9,987 nt of DNA, taken from an uncultured Clostridia bacterium (GTDB lineage Bacteria; Bacillota; Clostridia; Peptostreptococcales; Anaerovoracaceae). Shown here piece by piece: positions 5,455 to 9,987 of the stretch. The notes beneath the pieces are model-generated. The model was given only the letters and a program-made list of their open reading frames with translations. It made no database searches and was not told where the DNA came from. The stretch spans positions 1 through 9,987 of the forward strand of contig CAKQVC010000050.1 in assembly GCA_934277655.1 (NCBI GenBank). The letters run 5' to 3'. Every line of letters starts with the position of its first letter. Positions within the stretch are counted from its first letter, which is position 1. The position numbers were made by a program, and so were the translations under genes.

Positions 5455-6321
5455 ATGGGTCAGAAAGTAAGTCCACATGGCTTAAGAGTGGGCGTTATAA
5501 AAGACTGGGATTCCAAGTGGTACGCAGATAAGCAAAACTTTGCAGACTATCTTGTAGAAGATAACAAAGTAAGAGATTATGTAAAGAAAAAATTATATGT
5601 TGCTGGTGTTTCTAAAGTTCTTATTGAAAGAGCAGCAGAAAACAAACTGAGAGTCATCATTCTGACGGCAAAACCTGGTATGGTTATCGGCAGAGCTGGA
5701 GATGGTATCGAAGCATTAAAGAAAGACTTAAAGAAGTTGACCGGCAAAGAAGTTGAAATTTCCATCGAAGAAGTAAGAAAATCTGAAATGGACGCTCAGC
5801 TTACTGCTGAAAGCATCGCACAGGCTCTGGAAAGACGTGTATCTTTCAGAAGAGCAATGAAGCAGGCAATCGGCAGAACAATGAAGTCCGGCGCTAAGGG
5901 AATCAAGGTTCTGTGTTCCGGAAGACTCGGCGGAGCTGAAATTGCAAGAAGCGAAAAGTACAGCGAAGGTAATGTTCCTCTGCATACTTTAAGAGCTGAC
6001 ATTGACTATGGATTTGCTGAAGCAGATACTACTTACGGCAAGATCGGCGTTAAGGTATGGATTAATCACGGCGAAATCCTTGACAAGGGTCTGCAGGGCG
6101 CTGTTCGCGAAGAAAAACGCGAGAAGAGAGAAAGAAGACCTAGAAAAGACGGCGAAAGACGTGAAAGAAGAAACGGTGACAGACGCGACAGAAGAAACGG
6201 CGATAGAAATGAAGCACCGAAGGCTGCAAACCCAAGAGTAAGAAAAACTCCGAAGGCTGCACCGCAAGTTGAAGAACCACAGGTAGAAGCAGCGGAAACG
6301 GCTGAAACTACTGAAGCATAA
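5455..6321 (+). CDS. rpsC: 30S ribosomal protein S3 with long charged C-terminal tail
   Basis: The first ~212 residues are a complete S3: [20 protein letters not shown] at the start, a KH type II domain with the intact GxxG loop G79-R-A-G82, and the C-terminal domain with [33 protein letters not shown], and [12 protein letters not shown] (ending at 212). S3 lies at the mRNA entry tunnel of the 30S subunit and takes part in mRNA unwinding. Common lengths are about 210-235; this one is 288. The extra ~75 residues are Arg/Glu/Lys-rich to about 253, with 8-residue repeats, then Ala/Pro/Glu-rich and acidic to the end. AGGAGG at 5442-5447 sets the start; ATG at 5451 is out of frame. Confidence 0.98.
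   Translation: MGQKVSPHGLRVGVIKDWDSKWYADKQNFADYLVEDNKVRDYVKKKLYVAGVSKVLIERAAENKLRVIILTAKPGMVIGRAGDGIEALKKDLKKLTGKEVEISIEEVRKSEMDAQLTAESIAQALERRVSFRRAMKQAIGRTMKSGAKGIKVLCSGRLGGAEIARSEKYSEGNVPLHTLRADIDYGFAEADTTYGKIGVKVWINHGEILDKGLQGAVREEKREKRERRPRKDGERRERRNGDRRDRRNGDRNEAPKAANPRVRKTPKAAPQVEEPQVEAAETAETTEA
6151..6213 (+). repeat. 24-base tandem repeat inside the rpsC tail
   Basis: Two and a half copies of a 24-base unit run from 6151-6174, 6175-6198 and 6199-6213 (partial). They encode GERRERRN (233-240), GDRRDRRN (241-248) and GDRNE (249-253). The copies differ mostly by E/D swaps and silent changes, which suggests repeat expansion followed by selection on charge. Confidence 0.75.
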
Positions 6322-6347
6322 ACAATTAGGAAAGGAGGAACTAGGCC

Positions 6348-6779
6348 ATGTTAATGCCAAAACGTGTTAAACGTAGAAGAGTTCACAGAGGAAGAATGAA
6401 AGGCGTAGCAACTAAGGGTAACACCATCACATATGGTGCATATGGACTGGTTGCACAGGAATGCGGATGGATCACTTCTAACCAGATCGAAGCAGCGCGT
6501 ATTGCAATGACAAGATCTATTAAAAGAGGTGGTAAAGTATATATCAAAATTTTCCCACATAAGTCAGTTACTAAGAAACCTGCAGAAGTTCGTATGGGTT
6601 CCGGTAAAGGTGCTCCTGAATATTGGGTAGCAGTTGTTAAACCGGGCAGAGTAATGTTTGAGATCGAGGGCGTTTCTGAAGAGAAAGCAAGAGAAGCAAT
6701 GAGACTTGCGTCTCATAAACTTCCTGTTAAATGTAAGTTTGCCATCAAGGAAAACGAAGTAAAGGGTGGTGAAGCATAA
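6348..6779 (+). CDS. rplP: 50S ribosomal protein L16
   Basis: The 143-residue protein matches L16: [19 protein letters not shown] at the start, GYGLVA-like segment [23 protein letters not shown] (about 28-50), and [29 protein letters not shown] (60-88) followed by [17 protein letters not shown]16 is a late-assembling protein contacting A- and P-site tRNA near the peptidyl transferase centre. AAAGGAGG at 6331-6338 is nine bases before the first ATG and fifteen before the second (6354), so the first is chosen, as usual for L16. Its stop overlaps the rpmC start. Confidence 0.98.
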   Translation: MLMPKRVKRRRVHRGRMKGVATKGNTITYGAYGLVAQECGWITSNQIEAARIAMTRSIKRGGKVYIKIFPHKSVTKKPAEVRMGSGKGAPEYWVAVVKPGRVMFEIEGVSEEKAREAMRLASHKLPVKCKFAIKENEVKGGEA

Positions 6780-6982
6780 TGGAATTAAAGAAAATGAGAG
6801 AAATGACTGAAGTTGAATTAAACACAGAACTCGATAAAATGAAAAAAGAGTTATTCAACTTAAGATTCCAACATGTTACCGGCCAGCTTGAAAATCCGGT
6901 TAAGATGAGAGAATTGAAGAGACAAATCGCAAGAGTTAAGACAATCATCAGAGAAAAAGAGCTCGCTAAGGTTGAAGCTTAA
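6779..6982 (+). CDS. rpmC: 50S ribosomal protein L29
   Basis: This 67-residue protein is a two-helix L29: [37 protein letters not shown] (about 22-40) and the second helix [20 protein letters not shown]29 sits near the exit-tunnel mouth beside L23. The ATG overlaps the rplP stop (TAATG). The upstream AAAGGGTGGTG is a weaker ribosome binding site than elsewhere in the cluster, which implies translational coupling to rplP. Confidence 0.97.
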   Translation: MELKKMREMTEVELNTELDKMKKELFNLRFQHVTGQLENPVKMRELKRQIARVKTIIREKELAKVEA

Positions 6983-7000
6983 CAGGAAGGAGGATGTACT

Positions 7001-7261
7001 ATGGCAGTTGAAAGAAATAGAAGAAAAACTAAGGTCGGAGTTGTTGTATCTGACAAAATGGATAAGACTGTAGTTGTTGCAATCGAAGACTTCGTAAGAC
7101 ATTCCCTTTATGGAAAAGCTGTAAAGAGAACGAAAAAAGTGAAAGCTCACGATGAAAACAACGAATGCCAGATTGGCGATAAAGTAAGAATTATGGAAAC
7201 AAGACCTCTGTCCAAAGACAAGAGATGGAGACTTGTGAACATTATCGAAAAGGTTAAATAA
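7001..7261 (+). CDS. rpsQ: 30S ribosomal protein S17
   Basis: The 86 residues form the S17 OB fold: [25 protein letters not shown] (about 5-29), the [19 protein letters not shown] segment (34-52), and [21 protein letters not shown] (58-78). S17 is a primary 16S-binding protein of the 30S body. AAGGAGG at 6987-6993, seven bases before the ATG, fixes the start; ATG at 6994 is out of frame. The stop codon's last base begins the rplN ribosome binding site. Confidence 0.98.
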   Translation: MAVERNRRKTKVGVVVSDKMDKTVVVAIEDFVRHSLYGKAVKRTKKVKAHDENNECQIGDKVRIMETRPLSKDKRWRLVNIIEKVK

Positions 7262-7276
7262 AGGAGGCACCAGATC

Positions 7277-7651
7277 ATGATTCAAACTGAAACCAGATTA
7301 AGAGTTGCTGATAACTCAGGTGCGAAAGAACTTCTTTGTATTCGTATCCTTGGCGGTACTTCCCGTCAGTATGCGAACATCGGAGATGTTATCGTTTGCG
7401 CTGTTAAGGAAGCAACACCAGGCGGCGTTGTAAAAAAAGGTGACGTTGTGAAGGCTGTTGTGGTTAGAACCAAACATGGTGCCAGAAGAGCTGACGGAAG
7501 CTATGTAAAGTTTGACCAGAACGCAGCAGTTATCATTAAAGATAAAGAAGACAAGAACCCGGTTGGAACCCGTATCTTTGGACCTGTTGCCAGAGAACTG
7601 AGAGACAAGGGCTTCATGAAGATCGTGTCCTTGGCACCGGAAGTACTGTAG
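7277..7651 (+). CDS. rplN: 50S ribosomal protein L14
   Basis: The 124-residue product matches L14: [19 protein letters not shown] (1-19), [40 protein letters not shown], and the C-terminal [29 protein letters not shown]14 contacts helix 14 of 16S rRNA in the B8 bridge and is the binding site for the silencing factor RsfS. The usual bacterial length is 122; the two extra residues appear to lie in IKDKEDKNP, where IDDDKNP-like forms are common. AAGGAGG at 7261-7267 sets the start. Its TAG stop is embedded in the rplX TAGGAGG. Confidence 0.98.
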   Translation: MIQTETRLRVADNSGAKELLCIRILGGTSRQYANIGDVIVCAVKEATPGGVVKKGDVVKAVVVRTKHGARRADGSYVKFDQNAAVIIKDKEDKNPVGTRIFGPVARELRDKGFMKIVSLAPEVL

Positions 7652-7663
7652 GAGGTGAACAGG

Positions 7664-7969
7664 ATGCGTATTAAAAAAGGCGACACAGTAATGGTTATTA
7701 CTGGTAAAGATAAAGGCAAGCACGGCAAGGTTTTAAAAGCTCTGCCGAAAGAAAACAGAGTTGTTGTTGAAGGCGTAAACGTTGTTACAAAACATGCGAA
7801 AGCAACAAGACAGTCCGGCGCAGAGATCAAACATTTCGAAGCTCCGATTGATGCTTCCAACGTTATGTACTATGATACAAAAGCAAAAGCAGCAACAAAG
7901 ATCGGCTACCAGTTCAAAGATGGTAAAAAAGTAAGAGTTTCCAAGAAAACAGGAAACGTAATCGACTAG
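7664..7969 (+). CDS. rplX: 50S ribosomal protein L24
   Basis: The 101-residue protein starts [19 protein letters not shown], the KOW motif that binds 23S rRNA, followed by [26 protein letters not shown] and a conserved middle with [21 protein letters not shown]24 is an assembly initiator of the large subunit. The frame could be extended to a GTG at 7655, but that codon overlaps the GGAGG (7651-7655). ATG at 7664 stands eight bases after it and gives the usual L24 N-terminus, so ATG is chosen. Confidence 0.97.
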   Translation: MRIKKGDTVMVITGKDKGKHGKVLKALPKENRVVVEGVNVVTKHAKATRQSGAEIKHFEAPIDASNVMYYDTKAKAATKIGYQFKDGKKVRVSKKTGNVID

Positions 7970-7970
7970 G

Positions 7971-7978
7971 AAAGGAGG
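7971..7978 (+). promoter_or_regulatory. Ribosome binding site that fixes the TTG start of rplE
   Basis: AAAGGAGG ends eight bases before TTG at 7987. The next in-frame ATG is 25 codons further on with no such site, so this element decides the rplE start. Confidence 0.85.
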
Positions 7979-7986
7979 AGACGATT

Positions 7987-8529
7987 TTGGCAGCAAAGTT
8001 AAGAGAAATTTACAATAACGAAGTATTCGACGCTTTAAAAGAAAAATTTCAATATAAAAATGTTATGGAAGTTCCAAAGTTAGTTAAGATTACGATCAAC
8101 ATGGGTCTTGGCGAAGCTAAGGACAACGCAAAGGTTATGGAATCCGCAGTAGAAGAAATCGGTCTTATCAGCGGACAGAAACCGGTTATTACAAAAGCAA
8201 AGAAGTCCATCGCAAACTTCAAGGTAAGACAGGGAATGCCTGTCGGAGCAAAAGTTACTTTAAGAGGGGACAACATGTACGAATTTGCTTACAAATTCTT
8301 CAACATCTCTCTTCCTAGAGTAAGAGACTTCAAGGGTGTTAGCAGAAACTCTTTTGACGGTAGAGGCAACTACTCTATGGGTATCAAAGAACAGTTAATC
8401 TTCCCTGAAATCAACTACGATAAGGTTGATACAATTAAAGGTATGAACATAGTATTTACAACAACGGCTAAGACAGACGAAGAAGCAGCTGCATTACTGG
8501 AACTGCTCGGTATGCCGTTTGAGAAATAG
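7987..8529 (+). CDS. rplE: 50S ribosomal protein L5 (TTG start)
   Basis: The 180-residue protein matches L5: a first helix [13 protein letters not shown], then [16 protein letters not shown] (about 29-44), [51 protein letters not shown] and [19 protein letters not shown]5 binds 5S rRNA and bridges to S13 in the 30S head. The start is TTG rather than ATG, supported by the strong AAAGGAGG and by normal family length from that point (178-180). Its TAG stop overlaps the rpsZ ribosome binding site. Confidence 0.97.
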   Translation: MAAKLREIYNNEVFDALKEKFQYKNVMEVPKLVKITINMGLGEAKDNAKVMESAVEEIGLISGQKPVITKAKKSIANFKVRQGMPVGAKVTLRGDNMYEFAYKFFNISLPRVRDFKGVSRNSFDGRGNYSMGIKEQLIFPEINYDKVDTIKGMNIVFTTTAKTDEEAAALLELLGMPFEK

Positions 8530-8538
8530 GAGGGAATT

Positions 8539-8724
8539 ATGGCAAAGACATCTCTCAAAGTAAAACAGGCTAGAAAACCGAAATATTCGACACGTGCTTA
8601 TACCAGATGCAGACTTTGCGGAAGACCACATTCCGTATTAAGAAAATATGGTATCTGCCGTATCTGTTTTAGAGAGCTTGCTTACAAAGGAGAAATTCCT
8701 GGCGTAAGAAAAGCAAGCTGGTAA
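8539..8724 (+). CDS. rpsZ: 30S ribosomal protein S14, zinc type
   Basis: The 61-residue protein is the short, zinc-binding S14. The four ligands are C24-R-L-C27 and C40-R-I-C43, with [13 protein letters not shown] between and the conserved C-terminus [12 protein letters not shown]14 sits in the 30S head next to S3 and S10. Its C+ form indicates that this copy needs zinc; many Firmicutes also carry a longer zinc-free paralogue for zinc limitation, not in this window. TAGGAGG (8527-8533), overlapping the rplE stop, gives a start five bases on. Confidence 0.98.
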   Translation: MAKTSLKVKQARKPKYSTRAYTRCRLCGRPHSVLRKYGICRICFRELAYKGEIPGVRKASW

Positions 8725-8748
8725 ATTTATGAAAGGAGAAATACTGTA

Positions 8749-9147
8749 ATGACAATGACAGATCCTATAGCAGATATGCTAACAAGAATCAGAAATGCCA
8801 ATACTGTAGGTCATGAAACTGTAGAAATTCCTGCATCCAAGATGAAAAAAGCAATTGCAGAAATTTTAAAAGAAGAAGGCTACATTACGGATTTCGAAGT
8901 AATAGACGACAACAAGCAGGGTATTATCAAAGTTACAATGAAATACGGTGCTAATAAAGAAAGAGTAATCAGCGGAATCAAGAAGATTTCAAAGCCAGGC
9001 TTAAAGGTTTATGCTAAGGCAGGCGAAGTACCTAAGGTACTCGGAGGTCTGGGCATCGCAATCGTTTCCACTTCCAAGGGAATCGTAAGCGACAAAGAAG
9101 CAAGAAAATTAGGCGTTGGCGGCGAAGTCATCTGTTATGTATGGTAG
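8749..9147 (+). CDS. rpsH: 30S ribosomal protein S8
   Basis: The 132 residues match S8: [20 protein letters not shown] (about 4-23), [19 protein letters not shown] (28-46), then [37 protein letters not shown] and the hallmark C-terminus [10 protein letters not shown]8 is a primary 16S-binding protein; in E. coli it also represses the spc operon, which has not been tested here. AAAGGAG at 8732-8738 is ten bases from ATG 8749 and sixteen from ATG 8755, so the first is preferred, though the second gives the commoner MTDPIAD start. Confidence 0.97.
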   Translation: MTMTDPIADMLTRIRNANTVGHETVEIPASKMKKAIAEILKEEGYITDFEVIDDNKQGIIKVTMKYGANKERVISGIKKISKPGLKVYAKAGEVPKVLGGLGIAIVSTSKGIVSDKEARKLGVGGEVICYVW

Positions 9148-9159
9148 GAGGAACAAAAC

Positions 9160-9702
9160 ATGTCTAGAATTGGTAGAAAACCTGTAGTTGTTCCTGCTGG
9201 CGTAGAAGTTACTGTAGATGCTAACAACGTAGTTACAGTAAAAGGTCCAAAAGGACAATTATCAGAACAAATCAGTAAATTAATCAAGGTTGAAGTCGCT
9301 GAAGGCGAAGTGCTTGTCAGCAGAGCATCCGATGCAAGAGAAGAGAGATCTCAGCACGGTCTTGCAAGAACTTTAATCAATAATATGGTAGTTGGCGTAA
9401 CACAAGGTTTCGAAAAGAAGCTCCAGCTTGTCGGTGTTGGTTACAAGGCTGAAAAGAAGGGCGATACATTAGTGATGAACCTTGGATACTCCCACCCGGT
9501 AGAATTAAAAGACCCTGAAGGAATCACAACGGAAGTTACATCTGCTACAGAAGTAACAGTAAAGGGCATCAACAAAGCAGTTGTCGGAAACTATGCGGCT
9601 AACATCAGAGCATGGAGAAGACCGGAACCTTACAAGGGCAAAGGTATCAAGTATGCTAATGAAGTTATTCGCAGAAAAGAAGGCAAGACTGGCGCTAAAT
9701 AA
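9160..9702 (+). CDS. rplF: 50S ribosomal protein L6
   Basis: The 180-residue protein has the L6 duplicated fold: [20 protein letters not shown] (1-20), [15 protein letters not shown] (25-39), then [29 protein letters not shown] [11 protein letters not shown], and the C-terminal rRNA-binding segment [25 protein letters not shown]6 lies by the sarcin-ricin loop near the GTPase-associated region. TAGGAGG (9145-9151), overlapping the rpsH stop, is eight bases before the ATG. Length is normal. Confidence 0.98.
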   Translation: MSRIGRKPVVVPAGVEVTVDANNVVTVKGPKGQLSEQISKLIKVEVAEGEVLVSRASDAREERSQHGLARTLINNMVVGVTQGFEKKLQLVGVGYKAEKKGDTLVMNLGYSHPVELKDPEGITTEVTSATEVTVKGINKAVVGNYAANIRAWRRPEPYKGKGIKYANEVIRRKEGKTGAK

Positions 9703-9722
9703 AGGGAAAGGAGTGAATTAAA

Positions 9723-9987
9723 ATGGCAAAAGAAAGCAGAAATGACAGACGTGTGAAAAGACACGAAAGAGTAAGAAAAAACCTTTATGGAACTCCTGAA
9801 AGACCAAGACTTTGCGTTTACAGATCTAACAAGAACATTTCCGCTCAGGTTATTGACGACGTAAACGGAGTTACTTTAGTAGCAGCATCATCACTCGATA
9901 AGGAACTTAAAGGCGAAATCGGCAATGGTGGAAACAAGGAAGCTGCTAAAAAAGTTGGCGAAACCCTTGCAAAGAGAGCATTAGCAA
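9723..9987 (+). CDS. rplR: 50S ribosomal protein L18, 3' end outside window
   Basis: Eighty-eight codons are present before the right edge. They match L18: [20 protein letters not shown] (about 9-28), [18 protein letters not shown] (29-46), [12 protein letters not shown], and [17 protein letters not shown] (70-86). The N-terminal basic arm binds 5S rRNA with L5. The family is about 120 residues, so roughly 30 are missing. AAAGGAG at 9707-9713 sets the start nine bases on. rpsE would be expected next. Confidence 0.97.
   Translation, partial: MAKESRNDRRVKRHERVRKNLYGTPERPRLCVYRSNKNISAQVIDDVNGVTLVAASSLDKELKGEIGNGGNKEAAKKVGETLAKRALA

Noticed and set aside
6002..6241. 79-codon + strand frame inside rpsC
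   Set aside because: Out-of-frame shadow of the S3 tail; its Lys/Glu-rich look is produced by the repeated AGA/GAA codons.
7655..7663. GTG extension of rplX by three codons
   Set aside because: The GTG overlaps the ribosome binding site; ATG at 7664 has correct spacing and matches the family N-terminus.

Overview
The window holds the 5' two-thirds of a bacterial S10-spc ribosomal protein cluster on the + strand, next to a divergent cell-wall gene on the - strand. Several signs point to an anaerobic Firmicute of the class Clostridia: strong AGGAGG-type ribosome binding sites, near-exclusive use of AGA for arginine in the ribosomal genes, a zinc-type (four-cysteine) S14, and a Sec-exported D-Ala-D-Ala carboxypeptidase with a copper-amine-oxidase-like N-terminal domain. 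I cannot name the family or species from sequence alone.

Layout. 1-1158 (-): a D-alanyl-D-alanine carboxypeptidase (peptidase S11), cut by the left edge before its KTG motif. 1159-1867: a 709-base A/T-rich divergent intergenic region. It carries candidate promoters for the carboxypeptidase, a terminator-like hairpin on the - strand, a good sigma-A promoter for the S10 operon (-35 at 1593, -10 at 1616), and a structured untranslated leader of about 240 bases. 1868-9987 (+): rpsJ, rplC, rplD, rplW, rplB, rpsS, rplV, rpsC, rplP, rpmC, rpsQ, rplN, rplX, rplE, rpsZ, rpsH, rplF, and the start of rplR, cut by the right edge. This is the canonical bacterial order. From rplC on the genes are tightly packed (gaps of at most 29 bases, two 1-base overlaps) with no internal terminator seen, so they are probably co-transcribed. 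The one break in the packing is a 180-base non-coding stretch between rpsJ and rplC.

The genes work together in ribosome assembly. L3, L4, L23, L2, L22, L16, L29, L14, L24, L5, L6 and L18 build the large subunit; S10, S19, S3, S17, S14 and S8 build the small subunit. All visible reading frames are full length and intact apart from the edge-truncated genes.

I see no mobile element, CRISPR array, tRNA, rRNA or defence system. The least explained parts are the two leaders (1628-1867 and 2180-2359), both rich in mutually exclusive pairings and each with a short candidate upstream reading frame. S3 has an approximately 75-residue charge-segregated tail, and the exit-tunnel loops of L4 and L22 look non-consensus. 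These are candidates for follow-up and do not show a new system.
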